DNA of 64,000 bases from Metabacillus mangrovi. Lineage in GTDB: Bacteria; Bacillota; Bacilli; Bacillales; Bacillaceae. Below are positions 28,667 through 39,080 of this stretch, piece by piece (position 1 is the first letter of the stretch; every line of letters begins with the position of its first letter). The stretch is from NCBI RefSeq assembly GCF_009711125.1, contig NZ_WMIB01000001.1:496001-560000 (forward strand), given 5' to 3'. The notes under the pieces are model-generated. The model saw nothing but the letters and a program-made list of their open reading frames with translations, did no database searches and had not been told where the DNA came from. A program made the position numbers and the translations under genes.

Positions 28667-29623
28667 TTATTTAAGACCTTTAAAATAGCTTTTCAAAACA
28701 AGGTACTGCTCAAGCTCCCTCACCAGGTGCAGCAGGGAAGCTCTCGTTTCAAATTCCTCTCTCGTCTGGGGAAGCGGCATATCCTGAAAGGACTCCTTCA
28801 TCTCATGGAGTCTTCTCAAAAACGTATGGGCGGTGTTTCCCGGGTGAATATGCTCTCTCAGATCCCTGATAAAGTCTGCGATCATTTTGCCTTGATCCAA
28901 TGTAACAGACAAATTTGAGATCAGCGGAAGCAGGCGCTCAATCAGTTCGAATTGCTTTTCCCTCATTCTGAAATAGTGGTAATACAGGTTTTCATTTCGG
29001 AGAAAATGATTTTCTACATCCCGTAAAGCAAGGGTTTTCGCTTCATGCAGCAGGCTTGCGGTCTCAGTGATTTCTTTCCCGTCCCATTCATTGTCTCCCT
29101 GAAGCAAATAGTGCTCCATTTGCCTGAAGATCGCAGCGAATTGCTCCTCTATTTTTTTCCGGAACGTTTCGAGCCGCCTGTCAGCACTTGGCATATAAAG
29201 ATTCATAATAAGCGCAACACCGATCCCGGTCGCGAGTAATGCGAATTCATTTAAAATGAGCGGAATGGTAATATTTCCTGATGCATACAGGTGAAGAATA
29301 ATAACAGAGCTTGTTACGATTCCTTCGTTCGCCCGTGCCACCACAGCGGACGGAATAAATAAAAGAAGCATAAGTCCGATGACGAGCGGAGTGTAGCCAA
29401 GCAACTCAAAGAATACGGTTGAGAAAAGGATGGCAATGGAGCAGGCCAGAAATCGCGACCATGAGCTCTGAAGTGACTTTTTCTTTGTTACCTGAATGCA
29501 GAGGATGGCAATAATGCCGGCAGAGGGGAAGTTCTCAAGCCCGAAAAGCTGGGCAAGACTAATAGCGGCCGCTGTACCCAGCGCCGTTTTGATTGTTCTG
29601 TATCCGATCCGGAATGGTCTCAT
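28667..29623 (-). CDS. yqjA: YqjA, aromatic acid exporter-family (DUF939/FUSC-like) membrane protein
   Basis: 318 residues. The N-terminal half has four to five hydrophobic segments (up to about residue 145). The C-terminal half is a cytosolic helical region rich in charged residues. It belongs to the FUSC/aromatic acid exporter group, whose members are thought to export small organic acids. It starts at ATG 29623, preceded by TAGGAG. It lies at the B. subtilis yqjA position beside the arginine transporter. The substrate is unknown. Confidence 0.82.
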   Translation of the reverse strand: MRPFRIGYRTIKTALGTAAAISLAQLFGLENFPSAGIIAILCIQVTKKKSLQSSWSRFLACSIAILFSTVFFELLGYTPLVIGLMLLLFIPSAVVARANEGIVTSSVIILHLYASGNITIPLILNEFALLATGIGVALIMNLYMPSADRRLETFRKKIEEQFAAIFRQMEHYLLQGDNEWDGKEITETASLLHEAKTLALRDVENHFLRNENLYYHYFRMREKQFELIERLLPLISNLSVTLDQGKMIADFIRDLREHIHPGNTAHTFLRRLHEMKESFQDMPLPQTREEFETRASLLHLVRELEQYLVLKSYFKGLK

Positions 29624-29687
29624 GCAAAAACTCCTAATGACTTTGTACCTTTATTTTACCCTAACTCTGCTGAAATCCAAAGGAAAA

Positions 29688-29713
29688 GCCCGGTCTCATT
29701 TAGAAACACGGGC
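29688..29713 (-). terminator. Terminator after artR
   Basis: GCCCG-GTTTC pairs with GAGAC-CGGGC (one G-U pair) and is followed by TTTT on the minus strand. Confidence 0.7.
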
Positions 29714-29720
29714 ACACTTA

Positions 29721-30440
29721 TTAAAGAACCTTACTCAGGAAATTTCGGGCTCTTTCCGTTTTAGGATCTACAAAAAATTCGGAGGGAGCAGCGTCTTCTA
29801 CAAGTGAACCTCCATCCAGGAAAAGAACCCTGTCCGCCACCTCTTTCGCAAACCCCATTTCATGGGTCACGATGATCATCGTCATCCCTGTATGCGCGAG
29901 GTCCTTCATAACATCCAGCACTTCTTTTACCATTTCAGGATCCAGGGCAGAGGTCGGTTCATCAAACAGCATGACTTGCGGATTCATCGCCAGCGCCCTT
30001 GCAATGGCCACCCTCTGCTTCTGTCCGCCGGACAAGCGGCTCGGATATTCATGTGCTTTTTCACTCAAGCCTACTTTCCCGAGAAGTTCCATCGCTTTTT
30101 CTTCTGCCTCTTTTTTAGGTATTTTTTTAATGGTCATCGGGGCATACGTCAGATTCTGCAGAACGGTTTTATGAGGGAATAAATGAAAATGCTGAAAGAC
30201 CATCCCGAGATTCTGGCGGATTTTATTGATGTTTGCTTTTCGATTTACACTCTGGCCGCCGATTTCAATCTCTCCGCTAGTCGGCACCTCAAGGAAATTG
30301 AGACATCTTAAGAAAGTGGATTTCCCTGACCCGGAAGGTCCGATGACCGCCACTACGTCCCCCTTCCCAATGGAAACGGAAATATCATGCAGTACTTCAT
30401 TTTTTCCGAATGATTTATGCAGCTTGTCCACTTTAATCAC
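29721..30440 (-). CDS. artR: Arginine ABC transporter ATP-binding protein
   Basis: 239 residues. Walker A is GPSGSGKS at about 33-40, the signature LSGGQKQR is in the middle, Walker B is [14 protein letters not shown], and the switch His is in [12 protein letters not shown]. It belongs to the polar amino acid uptake (HisP/GlnQ) subfamily and drives import with the ArtQ permease. It overlaps artQ by 8 bp. It corresponds to B. subtilis YqiZ. Arginine specificity is taken from synteny with artPQR. Confidence 0.92.
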   Translation of the reverse strand: MIKVDKLHKSFGKNEVLHDISVSIGKGDVVAVIGPSGSGKSTFLRCLNFLEVPTSGEIEIGGQSVNRKANINKIRQNLGMVFQHFHLFPHKTVLQNLTYAPMTIKKIPKKEAEEKAMELLGKVGLSEKAHEYPSRLSGGQKQRVAIARALAMNPQVMLFDEPTSALDPEMVKEVLDVMKDLAHTGMTMIIVTHEMGFAKEVADRVLFLDGGSLVEDAAPSEFFVDPKTERARNFLSKVL

Positions 30441-31089
30441 TTTGTCTCAGTCTCCTTTCAACAAACTTGCCGGCCAATGTAAGAATCATGACCAGGATGT
30501 AATAGATCAAACCTGCAACGAGAATCGGTTCGAAAAACCGGTACGTATCGCCTCCCACCTGGTAGGCCCTCCTCATAACATCCTGAAGGGCAATGACCGT
30601 AACAATGGCAGATTCTTTCGTCAAAGTAATAAATTCATTCATTAAAGCAGGCAGAATATTCTTGAATGCCTGCGGAAGGATGATGTCTTTCATCATCTGA
30701 TTGTATGGCACTCCGAGCGCCATGGAAGCTTCCCGCTGTCCTTTATCCACCGCCATGATTCCTGCACGGATGACTTCTGATATGTAAGCCCCTGAATTAA
30801 GGGTGAAGGCGGCAACACCGGCCCAATACGGATCGATGGGTCCGATAAACTGCGGCAGGCCATAGTAAATCAGGAGAAGCTGGAGTACGAGCGGGGTTCC
30901 CCTGAAAATGGAGGTGTAAAAGTCAGCTAACCAGTTCAGCGGCCTGATCGGGCTTATTTTAAAAAGGGCAAGAATGATCGCCCAGATAAAACCGAGCAGC
31001 GCGGACATGGATACGAGTTTTAATGTTACTTCAAGTCCCCCGATGATATAGGGGATCGAACCGGATATTGCCCCGAAGTCAATATTCAT
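30433..31089 (-). CDS. artQ: Arginine ABC transporter permease
   Basis: 218 residues with about five transmembrane helices. The HisM/GlnP-type signature around [22 protein letters not shown] is the EAA loop that contacts the ATPase. It corresponds to B. subtilis YqiY. It lies between artP and artR. The 64-bp gap from artP carries a hairpin, which could lower expression of artQR relative to the binding protein. Confidence 0.92.
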   Translation of the reverse strand: MNIDFGAISGSIPYIIGGLEVTLKLVSMSALLGFIWAIILALFKISPIRPLNWLADFYTSIFRGTPLVLQLLLIYYGLPQFIGPIDPYWAGVAAFTLNSGAYISEVIRAGIMAVDKGQREASMALGVPYNQMMKDIILPQAFKNILPALMNEFITLTKESAIVTVIALQDVMRRAYQVGGDTYRFFEPILVAGLIYYILVMILTLAGKFVERRLRQSD

Positions 31090-31118
31090 AGCGCAGCTCC
31101 TTTCTGGATTTCATAAGA

Positions 31119-31146
31119 AACGTTCAACTAATCACAGTTGAACGTT
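31119..31146 (-). promoter_or_regulatory. Intercistronic hairpin between artP and artQ
   Basis: AACGTTCAACT pairs with AGTTGAACGTT over a 6-nt loop, without a T run. It is probably an mRNA-stabilising or processing hairpin of the kind that gives an excess of binding protein over permease. Confidence 0.6.
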
Positions 31147-31153
31147 CCGGATA

Positions 31154-31945
31154 TTATTTTGAAGCCGTTTCTTTTTCAAACCATTTCACAACAAGCTTTT
31201 CAAGTTCCCCGTTTTCCTTCATCTCATTCAGTGCTTTGTTAAATTCTTCTGTGTACTTGCTTCCCTTTTGAAACGCGATGGCAGAACCTGCTTCTTCCTC
31301 GCTTGTATCCAGAGTGAAGCCTTCAAGCTCCTTATCCTTTTCGAAGTAGCCTTTTGCAACGGTATCTTCAATGATGGCTGCATCGAGACGCTTTGTTTTA
31401 AGTTCCTGTACAAGCTCGGGAATCCGGTTGCGGTTTTCAACCGTAACATCTACTTCCTCGGCAATTTTCTCCGCTTCGCCCTCCTGGATGGAACCAAGCT
31501 GAACGCCAAGCTTTTTGCCTTTCAGGTCTTCAACGGTTTTGATCCCGCTTCCTTTAGGAGATACAATCATGTGCTTCGCTGTGTAGTAAATGTCTGTAAA
31601 ATCAACGTTCTTTTTCCGTTCTGCAGTCGGGGTCATGCCTGCCATGACCATGTCTACCTGTTTACCCTGCAGTGCAGCGATCAGTCCATTGAAATCCATG
31701 TCCTGTACCTGTACTTCATACCCCAGCTTTTCGCCGAGTGCCTTGGCAAGGTCTACGTCAAAACCAATGATTTCATCACTTTTCGCTGTGTCTTTGTACT
31801 CAAACGGCGGATAATCAGCTGATGTTGCCATCTTTAATACTTTTTTTCCGCTTTCTCCGTCTCCGGATGCTTCTTCTGCCGTACCGCAGGCAGCCAGCGC
31901 AAAAACCATCATCAAGCTGATCGCGAGCAACAACCATTTTTTCAT
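31154..31945 (-). CDS. artP: Arginine ABC transporter substrate-binding lipoprotein
   Basis: 263 residues. A type II signal peptide with lipobox LAAC (Cys at about residue 20) is followed by a Ser/Gly-rich linker. The rest is a family 3 solute-binding protein (YPPFEYKD, GFDVDLAKALGEKLG, DMVMAGMTPTAERKKNVDFTDIYY). It is anchored outside the membrane and delivers arginine to ArtQR. It corresponds to B. subtilis YqiX. A GGGGAAAT ribosome binding site precedes the ATG. The AT-rich 270-bp upstream region carries a good promoter. Confidence 0.93.
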   Translation of the reverse strand: MKKWLLLAISLMMVFALAACGTAEEASGDGESGKKVLKMATSADYPPFEYKDTAKSDEIIGFDVDLAKALGEKLGYEVQVQDMDFNGLIAALQGKQVDMVMAGMTPTAERKKNVDFTDIYYTAKHMIVSPKGSGIKTVEDLKGKKLGVQLGSIQEGEAEKIAEEVDVTVENRNRIPELVQELKTKRLDAAIIEDTVAKGYFEKDKELEGFTLDTSEEEAGSAIAFQKGSKYTEEFNKALNEMKENGELEKLVVKWFEKETASK

Positions 31946-31999
31946 TTTTTATTTCCCCCTATAATTTTGTAAAGTTAAAAATATTCTAAATTTAATAAA

Positions 32000-32028
32000 A
32001 TTATGTCCTATTATTCATAATTTATCAA
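32000..32028 (-). promoter_or_regulatory. Sigma-A promoter of artPQR with possible ARG-box overlap
   Basis: TTGATA (32023-32028, minus strand) and CATAAT (32000-32005) are exactly 17 bp apart. The spacer contains TTATGAATAATAGG, which partly resembles an ArgR/AhrC box. ahrC is present in this window. The promoter is good; the operator is weak. Confidence 0.6.
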
Positions 32029-32170
32029 GAACTTTTTAACTAATAAATATGCGATATCCTGTATTTTAACACAATCTTATATTTATGCAATAAAACTAGT
32101 AAAAATAATTTTTGTTAATAATTTATTATTCTTAGAGAATGCTTTACTCAAGGTGTTAAACATAAAAAAA

Positions 32171-32189
32171 GACCCCCTGCCAGGGAGTC
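32171..32189 (-). terminator. Terminator after brxB
   Basis: GACTCCCT pairs with AGGGGGTC (G-U tolerated) with a 3-nt loop and seven T on the minus strand. Confidence 0.75.
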
Positions 32190-32216
32190 CGTTTGATAAT
32201 AAATATGCATACTTCC

Positions 32217-32654
32217 TTATAATTCTTCGCAGTGCTTTTCAAAAGCGTCCTGCAATTTGCTCACAACGGCCATCGGCTCGTGACCTTCAATTTCATGGCG
32301 CTCGACCATCGCGGCCAGCTGTCCGTCTTTGATCAGGGCAAAAGATGGGGAGGACGGCGGATAGCCGGTGAAAAATTCACGAGCTCTTGCTGTCGCCTCT
32401 TTATCCTGTCCGGCAAATACAGTTACGAGACGGTCAGGACGTTTGTCGTAGTGCACAGAGTGGGCCGCAGCGGGTCTTGCGATGCCGCCTGCACATCCGC
32501 AGACGGAATTAACCATTACAAGCGTAGTGCCTTCCTGCTTGAACGTTTCTTCTACCTGTTCAGGTGTTGTAAGCTCCGTATAGCCGGCAGACGTGATCTC
32601 CTGCCTCGCCTGGCGAACGACGTCATTCATGAATAAGTTAAAATCTATGTTCAT
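32217..32654 (-). CDS. brxB: Bacilliredoxin BrxB (YqiW)
   Basis: 145 residues, thioredoxin-like DUF1094 fold with the CGC active site at about 52-54 ([14 protein letters not shown]). It removes bacillithiol from S-bacillithiolated proteins after oxidative stress in the cytoplasm. The length is as expected. It starts at ATG 32654. It is a single gene between artP and meaB, as in B. subtilis. Confidence 0.93.
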   Translation of the reverse strand: MNIDFNLFMNDVVRQARQEITSAGYTELTTPEQVEETFKQEGTTLVMVNSVCGCAGGIARPAAAHSVHYDKRPDRLVTVFAGQDKEATARAREFFTGYPPSSPSFALIKDGQLAAMVERHEIEGHEPMAVVSKLQDAFEKHCEEL

Positions 32655-32747
32655 ATCATTCTCTCCTTTGACCGGATCGCATCCCGGTATTCAGTGGTGC
32701 TATTCTTATTTTACCAATCTTGGCACGGTTTCGGCAAACAGGCCGTT

Positions 32748-33758
32748 TCAGTTTTTGTTATTAAGAAAGGTGTCGACCAGCTCTTTGACGAGAGCTGAAA
32801 CCGGCGCTCTTTCTTCAGCTATATCCTGCTCTGCTTTCTTCAGCTGCCGGTCCACCTCCGGATTTTCATAAAACGCATGCAGCAGTTCGGTTTTTATGCT
32901 CTCGTGCAGCCATTCCTTGTGCTGGAGGCGTCTCCTTGATTCGAAAAGACCGGATTCTTTCGTGTGATTCCGGAATGCCGCGACGGATGACCAGATTTCT
33001 TCGATCCCTGTTTCCTGCAGAGCGCTCGCAGCAGCTGCTTTCGTTGTCCAGCCCTCCGTATAAGGCTTCAGAAAATGAAGCATCGTATTGTATTCCTGCA
33101 CCGCCTTCCTGGCTGCGGGCAGGTTATCGCCGTCCGCTTTATTCACGACCACTAAATCGGGTAGCTCCATGATCCCCTTTTTCATCGTCTGGAGCTCGTC
33201 CCCTGCTCCTGTAAGAACGAGGAGCAGAAAGAAATCCACCATCCCGCGGACGAGAAATTCCCCTTGTCCGACCCCCATCGTTTCGATCAGAATCACATCG
33301 AATCCCGCCGCCTCGCATAGCAGCATCGTTTCTCTTGTCTTCCTGCTGACACCGCCGAGTGTACCGCTTGAGGGAGTAGGGCGGATAAAGGCAGAGGGAT
33401 GAACAGAGAGCCTTTCCATTCTCGTCTTGTCTCCGAGAATGCTGCCTTTGGAAACATGGCTTGTCGGGTCGACAGCGAGAACCGCTACTTTATGGCCCCT
33501 GCTGCATAAGAACATGCCAAAGGTGTCGATAAACGTGCTTTTTCCTGCTCCGGGAACACCCGTTATGCCAATTCGGACAGACGGAGTACGCTTAGTAATG
33601 ACCTTTTCGAGGAGAAGCTGTGCTGCATCAAAATGCCTTTTCGCCCCGCTTTCCACAAGCGTGATCGCCTGGGCGAGCGTCTTCCTGTCCCCGTTGAGGA
33701 TTCCTGCTGCAAGAAAATCCGCATCGATCGGGACCGGATCTGCTTTCCTCTTCTTCAT
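32748..33758 (-). CDS. meaB: Methylmalonyl-CoA mutase-associated GTPase MeaB
   Basis: 336 residues. The G domain has Walker [17 protein letters not shown], and the NKAD base-recognition motif. It is a G3E-family chaperone that protects and reloads cobalamin in methylmalonyl-CoA mutase. It overlaps mutB by four bases (ATGA), consistent with stoichiometric production with the mutase. Older annotations call this family ArgK. Confidence 0.93.
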   Translation of the reverse strand: MKKRKADPVPIDADFLAAGILNGDRKTLAQAITLVESGAKRHFDAAQLLLEKVITKRTPSVRIGITGVPGAGKSTFIDTFGMFLCSRGHKVAVLAVDPTSHVSKGSILGDKTRMERLSVHPSAFIRPTPSSGTLGGVSRKTRETMLLCEAAGFDVILIETMGVGQGEFLVRGMVDFFLLLVLTGAGDELQTMKKGIMELPDLVVVNKADGDNLPAARKAVQEYNTMLHFLKPYTEGWTTKAAAASALQETGIEEIWSSVAAFRNHTKESGLFESRRRLQHKEWLHESIKTELLHAFYENPEVDRQLKKAEQDIAEERAPVSALVKELVDTFLNNKN

Positions 33759-35905
33759 ATCTCTTCCTTCACGTCCTCATATCCGAGAACGTCATAAAGT
33801 TTGTCAAGGACCTTCATGGCTGCAGCCGGAATCACCGTGCCGGGCCCGAAAATCGCTGCCGCTCCGTTTTCTTTTAAAAATTCATAGTCTCCGTATGGAA
33901 TAACGCCCCCGATAATGATCAGGATATCCTCACGTCCAAGCTTGGCAAGCTCCGCTTTAAGCTTGGGAAGAAGCGTCTTATGGCCGGCGGCAAGCGAACT
34001 CATCCCGACCACATGCACATCGTTTTCCACAGCCTGTGCCGCTGTTTCGGCAGGAGTCTGGAAAAGCGGGCCGATATCCACGTCAAATCCCAGGTCCGCA
34101 AAAGCAGTGGCGATGACTTTGGCTCCGCGGTCATGGCCATCCTGCCCCATCTTGGCGATCAGGATCCGCGGTCTCCGTCCTTCATGCTCCTGAAATTCAT
34201 CAGCGGCCTTTCTGACTGCTTCAATCTCTTCCGTGCTGGAATATTCAGAGCTGTATACACCGCTTACTGAGCGGATAACAGCCTGATGCCTCTTTGCAAC
34301 CCGCTCCACCGCATAAGAGATCTCCCCGAGTGTCGCTCTGTTCCGGGCTGCCTCAACAGCGAGCTCCAATAAGTTCCCTTCTCCGGTTTCCGCTGCCGCG
34401 GTAATCGCATTCAGTGATTCCTGCAATCGTGTTTCATCCCGGCCTGCTTTTAACCTTTCAAGCCTCTCGATCTGCTTTTTTCGTACTTCTGTATTGTCAA
34501 TATTGAGGACATCGAGCTCGTCTTCCTTCTCTAGCCTGAACCGGTTCACACCAACGATCGTCTCTTTGCCTGAATCGATCCTCGCCTGCCTTCTTGCCGC
34601 CGCTTCCTCGATTCTCATTTTCGGAAGACCGGTTTCGATCGCTTTTGCCATCCCGCCCAGCTCCTCAACCTCTTCAATCAGAGCCCATGCCCGATCCATC
34701 AAGTCATTTGTCAGCGACTCGACATAATAGGAGCCTCCCCATGGATCGATCACACGGCAGATGCCCGTTTCCTCTTGAAGGTAGAGCTGAGTATTTCTCG
34801 CGATTCTCGCACTGAAATCAGTCGGCAGGGCGATCGCTTCGTCCAGAGCATTCGTGTGCAGGGACTGAGTGTGGCCCATTGCAGCAGCATGGGCTTCGAT
34901 GCACGTCCGGGCAACATTATTGAATGGATCCTGTTCGGTCAGGCTCCAGCCTGACGTCTGTGAATGTGTTCGGAGAGCGAGTGATTTTGGGTTTTTCGGT
35001 TGGAACGGACTCATGAGTTCAGCCCACATTCTTCTCGCTGCCCTCATTTTTGCCACTTCCATAAAATAGTTCATGCCGATTGCCCAGAAAAAGGACAGCC
35101 TCGGAGCGAACGCGTCGATATCAAGGCCTGCCTTCAGACCCGCACGCACATATTCAAGCCCATCTGCGAGTGTATAGGCAAGCTCAATATCATTCGGTGC
35201 CCCAGCCTCCTGCATATGGTAGCCCGAGATGCTGATGCTGTTAAATTTCGGCATGTGTTCGGATGTAAATGTAAAAATATCACCGATGATTCGCATCGAC
35301 ATTTCAGGAGGATAGATGTAGGTGTTCCTCACCATGTATTCTTTCAAAATATCATTCTGAATCGTTCCGGCAAGCTTCTCTTTCGGAACTCCCTGCTCCT
35401 CTGCAGCCACTATATAGAAGGCCATTACTGGAAGCACTGCGCCGTTCATCGTCATGGATACACTCATCTCATCGAGCGGGATCCCGTCGAAAAGAATTTT
35501 CATATCGAGGATGGAATCAATGGCCACACCGGCTTTTCCGACATCTCCCTCCACTCTCGGGTGGTCCGAATCGTAGCCGCGGTGGGTAGCCAGGTCAAAT
35601 GCGATCGAAAGCCCTTTTTGCCCCATCGCCAGATTCCGCCTGTAAAACGCGTTGCTTTCCTCAGCAGTGGAAAAACCGGCATACTGGCGGATTGTCCATG
35701 GCCTGTTCACATACATTGTGGCATAAGGTCCTCTTAAAAAAGGAGCGATGCCAGGGTAAGAATCCTGAAGATCTGCTGTGTCATCCTTACTGTACCATTG
35801 CTTCAAAGAAATCTTTTCGTTCGTTTGAAATACTTCCTCCGCTGCTGTGCCTGAGGCAGGTGCCTCCTTCTGCAAATGTGCACGTGTCAGTTTCACTCGT
35901 TCCAT
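33755..35905 (-). CDS. mutB: Methylmalonyl-CoA mutase large (catalytic) subunit
   Basis: 716 residues. The N-terminal TIM barrel binds the CoA ester ([24 protein letters not shown] region around 55-78). The C-terminal B12-binding domain has [10 protein letters not shown] (DxHxxG, lower axial His) and later GGxIPxxD-like GGVIPYGDY. It isomerises (R)-methylmalonyl-CoA to succinyl-CoA. Start and stop overlap with mutA as TGATG, and its end overlaps meaB, so the three genes are one operon. Confidence 0.95.
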   Translation of the reverse strand: MERVKLTRAHLQKEAPASGTAAEEVFQTNEKISLKQWYSKDDTADLQDSYPGIAPFLRGPYATMYVNRPWTIRQYAGFSTAEESNAFYRRNLAMGQKGLSIAFDLATHRGYDSDHPRVEGDVGKAGVAIDSILDMKILFDGIPLDEMSVSMTMNGAVLPVMAFYIVAAEEQGVPKEKLAGTIQNDILKEYMVRNTYIYPPEMSMRIIGDIFTFTSEHMPKFNSISISGYHMQEAGAPNDIELAYTLADGLEYVRAGLKAGLDIDAFAPRLSFFWAIGMNYFMEVAKMRAARRMWAELMSPFQPKNPKSLALRTHSQTSGWSLTEQDPFNNVARTCIEAHAAAMGHTQSLHTNALDEAIALPTDFSARIARNTQLYLQEETGICRVIDPWGGSYYVESLTNDLMDRAWALIEEVEELGGMAKAIETGLPKMRIEEAAARRQARIDSGKETIVGVNRFRLEKEDELDVLNIDNTEVRKKQIERLERLKAGRDETRLQESLNAITAAAETGEGNLLELAVEAARNRATLGEISYAVERVAKRHQAVIRSVSGVYSSEYSSTEEIEAVRKAADEFQEHEGRRPRILIAKMGQDGHDRGAKVIATAFADLGFDVDIGPLFQTPAETAAQAVENDVHVVGMSSLAAGHKTLLPKLKAELAKLGREDILIIIGGVIPYGDYEFLKENGAAAIFGPGTVIPAAAMKVLDKLYDVLGYEDVKEEI

Positions 35906-37734
35906 CAGCTCTGCACCCCCATCTTCCGCTGCAGGTTTTCTAAAAAAGTAAACCTGTCCATTCCAGCTGTCAGTTCCTCGGCCGGGAACACATGCTCAGC
36001 TGGCTGCCTGCCCGTGACGTACAGACCGCTGCCTGCCCGGCCGGCAAGCTCTCCAATTTGTTCAGCATATGCCCGGTAGCTTTCATCGCTTCCGCATAAA
36101 AAGATGGGAGCATGAAAATCGACAGCATCATCCGCTATCACCTTTCCGTCTATACCGCCAGAAGCCAGAAGTCCTGTCAGAAAATCCAGCCGCGGTTTGT
36201 ACTGCTTTAACAGTCCGTAAGTGATTATTTGGACTTGCGGCACCGACCCGGTCCGGTCCTTGAATGCCTGCGCGAAGCCTCTTAATCTCTCAAATCCTTC
36301 CGCAAGTCTGGCCGCATGAAAAAAAGGTTTCCCTTTCTGTCTATATCCTTCAGGCTGTATACCAGCGACCATCTCCTGAAATTCCGATGCCGGCCATTCA
36401 CCTGGAGCTCGCTTTGGCACCTGATGCTGGATCCGGTCCTCCGGATTGCTGTAAAAATTAACACCAATCATCTTGCCGGTTTGCCGGTTCAGTTCTTTCT
36501 GCCTGCTTTCCGCCATTCCGGACAGCTCGTTTTGAAAATATCCATCCTCCAGGGCTGCAGCAAAACCGCCTGCATTTTCGATATCCAGAACTTTATTCCA
36601 GGCTGCCTCTGCAAGCTCCTGGGTCAGCTTTTCGATATACCAAGAGCCGCCTCCGGGATCATTCACTTTCGATAAAAGACTCTCTTCACTTAAAAGATAG
36701 TGAATGTTTCGGGCGATCCGTTCAGAAAAAGCTGATCCCCCACTTTCCGCATCATGCGGCAGAACCGAAAGCACATCCGCGTTGCCGATCACTGCTGAAA
36801 AAGCCTCCGTGGCGGTGCGCAGCAGATTGACATGAGGATCTAACAAAGACTTATTATATGAAGAGGTACTTGTGTGAATCAGACATCTCCCCGCTTCCTT
36901 ATCCGCTTCGAATGCAGAAGCAACAGAGCTCCAGAGCAGCCTCGCCGCCCTTAGCTTCGCGATTTCCATAAAAAAATCTGAACCTGAAGAGAAACTGAAG
37001 GCCGCTTTCTCTGCATGGTCCTGGACCGACCGGCCATTATACTTGATCCAATTCAAGTAATCTGCAGCCTTTGCAAAGGTGAAAGCAAGCTCCTGTACCG
37101 CATTAGCCCCTGCCTCATGAAACAGTTCTCCTTTAAAGAGGAGGGATTTCCGGTTTCCGCAAACATCGGCGAAATCAGCTGTCCAATTTAAAACCTGCCG
37201 GAAATCATCCGGTTTGATGCTTCCGTGCATAAGTGCATCATAAGGGTCACAGCCTGCAGCTCCTTCCCCAAGTTCTGATGCAGCTTTCGCAAATTCCGGC
37301 ATCAGGCGGGGGGCAGCTTCAAAATCCATCCAGAAATACAGACCGCTCTCCTTTATGGCTGAAAGGAGGGTTTTGAAGTCTTCCTTCGACTGAACCGCAG
37401 TGAAGGACGACAGCGAAAAAGCGTTTAATCCCTCTTCTGCTGCCGAAGAAATGGCATTGGCAAGCTCTTCGGCAGTGGCGCAGCGGTCCAGAGGCTGGGC
37501 AGCTTTCCACATCGCAATGGTTTCTTTTGATCCCCTCGTATAAGGGAAGATGCCGGGGTCTGACCGATGTATAGAATCACTTTTTGTATAAAGCGGTTTC
37601 AGCTTAATGTTTTCAATTGTTTTTACAGCCAGTGTATCTGCCGTCTTTCCTTTAAGCGCTTTTTCAACAGCACTCAGCCATTCCTCTTCCGTGCTCTCCT
37701 GAAACGGCGGCTGTTTCTTTGAATTCCTGCTCAT
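35905..37734 (-). CDS. mutA: Methylmalonyl-CoA mutase small subunit
   Basis: 609 residues, homologous to MutB in its barrel domain ([20 protein letters not shown]) but with a C-terminal domain lacking the DxHxxG cobalamin motif. This is typical of the non-catalytic small subunit of the heterodimeric enzyme. It pairs with MutB in the cytoplasm. It starts at ATG 37734 with GGGGG upstream. It is the first gene of mutA-mutB-meaB. A candidate cre-like site lies 20-35 bp upstream of the start. Confidence 0.92.
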   Translation of the reverse strand: MSRNSKKQPPFQESTEEEWLSAVEKALKGKTADTLAVKTIENIKLKPLYTKSDSIHRSDPGIFPYTRGSKETIAMWKAAQPLDRCATAEELANAISSAAEEGLNAFSLSSFTAVQSKEDFKTLLSAIKESGLYFWMDFEAAPRLMPEFAKAASELGEGAAGCDPYDALMHGSIKPDDFRQVLNWTADFADVCGNRKSLLFKGELFHEAGANAVQELAFTFAKAADYLNWIKYNGRSVQDHAEKAAFSFSSGSDFFMEIAKLRAARLLWSSVASAFEADKEAGRCLIHTSTSSYNKSLLDPHVNLLRTATEAFSAVIGNADVLSVLPHDAESGGSAFSERIARNIHYLLSEESLLSKVNDPGGGSWYIEKLTQELAEAAWNKVLDIENAGGFAAALEDGYFQNELSGMAESRQKELNRQTGKMIGVNFYSNPEDRIQHQVPKRAPGEWPASEFQEMVAGIQPEGYRQKGKPFFHAARLAEGFERLRGFAQAFKDRTGSVPQVQIITYGLLKQYKPRLDFLTGLLASGGIDGKVIADDAVDFHAPIFLCGSDESYRAYAEQIGELAGRAGSGLYVTGRQPAEHVFPAEELTAGMDRFTFLENLQRKMGVQS

Positions 37735-37754
37735 CCCTGTTTAGGCCCCCTTAA

Positions 37755-37768
37755 AGAATGCGTTTACA
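37755..37768 (-). promoter_or_regulatory. Weak candidate cre (CcpA) site before mutA
   Basis: On the minus strand this reads TGTAAACGCATTCT, which fits TGWAANCGNTNWCA except at two positions. Catabolite repression of propionate metabolism would be reasonable, but the match is imperfect. Confidence 0.3.
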
Positions 37769-37909
37769 TTTATGTATAAAAAATAAGTCCCTTCCCCTTC
37801 TTTATTGTATTATAACTGATTGCATCCATCAATCCGGGCTGTGGTTTTTGCAGAGAGGACCGGTGGTATACTAAAAGAAGAGTGAATCTGTAGAAAAAGG
37901 ACGATCGCC

Positions 37910-38800
37910 ATGAAAAAATCATTGCTCATTATTAACGGACATGCAGGACAAAAGAACACAGAAAAAAATCTGCAGATCACGGCACCGGCGCTTGCAGCCG
38001 CATATCCTCAGCTTCTCATCCTGCAGACAGAAAAACCGCACGATGCCAAACGGTTCTGCGAGCAATACGGCGAAGAGATGGATGCCGTCTATATTCTTGG
38101 CGGAGATGGAACGGTCCATGAATGCATCAATGGTCTGGCAGGCCTTGAACGCAGGCCTGCAGTCGGAATTCTCCCTGGAGGCACATGCAATGATTTTGCC
38201 AGAACGCTCGGCATCCCTCTCAATCTAAAAGATGCCGTTCAAGCTCTCTCAAACGGGCAGAAAAGAAAAATTGATGTGCTGAAAACAAATGAACATTACT
38301 TCCTCAATTTCTGGGGAATCGGCTTGATTACCGAAACCTCCACAAATATAGTAGACACAGAAAAAGCGATGCTCGGTAAAATCAGCTATTTTTTAAGTGC
38401 TTTCAGAACCGTGCAGAAAATGGAACCATTCGACGTACGGATACAGGCTGACAGCAATCATTACGAAGGAAAAGCTGTCATGGTCGTTGCCGCAAACGGA
38501 GGGTTTATCGGCACAAACTCCCTCCCTTATACCGGGATTCTGCCGGACGACGGAAAAGCAGACCTGTTTATCTTAAAGGATACAAACCTTGCTGCAATCC
38601 GGGAGCTGTTATCAATGAAGGATTCTTCCCAATGGGACAACAGCACTTCAGACCTGCTCCATTACACAGCAAAGCAAATCGAAATCACAACAGACCATCC
38701 TATGAAGGCAGACACGGACGGAGAAGTGTACTCAGGTACACCCGAACAGATTACCGTACTCAATCAACATATGGAGTTTTTAGTGCCGGAAAACAAATAA
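37910..38800 (+). CDS. bmrU: Diacylglycerol kinase-family lipid kinase (BmrU homologue)
   Basis: 296 residues of the DagK/YegS/BmrU family. GGDGTVHE at about 64-71 is the nucleotide-binding motif, GILPGGTCNDFARTL follows it, and the C-terminal beta-sandwich ends with DGE. It probably phosphorylates a lipid at the inner membrane face. In B. subtilis bmrU lies between bkdB and the genes to its left together with bmr and bmrR. Here bmrU holds that place but the efflux genes are absent. It starts at ATG 37910 after AAAAAGGACG. Confidence 0.85.
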   Translation: MKKSLLIINGHAGQKNTEKNLQITAPALAAAYPQLLILQTEKPHDAKRFCEQYGEEMDAVYILGGDGTVHECINGLAGLERRPAVGILPGGTCNDFARTLGIPLNLKDAVQALSNGQKRKIDVLKTNEHYFLNFWGIGLITETSTNIVDTEKAMLGKISYFLSAFRTVQKMEPFDVRIQADSNHYEGKAVMVVAANGGFIGTNSLPYTGILPDDGKADLFILKDTNLAAIRELLSMKDSSQWDNSTSDLLHYTAKQIEITTDHPMKADTDGEVYSGTPEQITVLNQHMEFLVPENK

Positions 38801-38854
38801 GGATGTTTGGAGAGGTGTACAGCAGGTGTGACAGAGGTTGGATGGAGAATCATT

Positions 38855-38968
38855 ATTTGACATTATAATTGATCAATTCGACAGTGTAAATGTGTTATTC
38901 GACATCATAGTTGAGCAATTCGACAGCATAAAAGTGCTATTCGACAATTTAGCGAAGCTATTCGGCAC
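38855..38968. repeat. Phased intergenic repeat array 4 (core ATTCGACA)
   Basis: Six copies of ATT(C/T)GACA, the last ATTCGGCA, start at 38855, 38876, 38897, 38918, 38939 and 38960, exactly 21 bp apart. Variable parts alternate between TCATAGTTGAGCA-like and GTGTAAATGTGTT-like. It lies between the convergent genes bmrU and bkdB. One plus frame gives heptads beginning Phe-Asp, but no good start or RBS was found. Confidence 0.85.
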
Positions 38969-39043
38969 CCAGCTAGTAGAGGGCATCCGGAATGATGCCG
39001 CATCAGCCTAATTCATCATCCAAGACAAGAAGTTCTCTCACAC

Positions 39044-39079
39044 AAAAAAGGAAGGCTGCCGTCGGCGCCTTCCTTTTTT
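39044..39079 (-). terminator. Terminator of the bkd operon
   Basis: AAAAAAGGAAGGC pairs with GCCTTCCTTTTTT around a 10-nt loop and T runs follow in both directions. It lies directly after the bkdB stop. Confidence 0.85.
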
Positions 39080-39080
39080 C

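Noticed and set aside
31946-32216. Full ARG box before artP
   Set aside because: GAATAAT-like words occur, but in an AT-rich region and without a symmetric partner, so it is only mentioned with the promoter.
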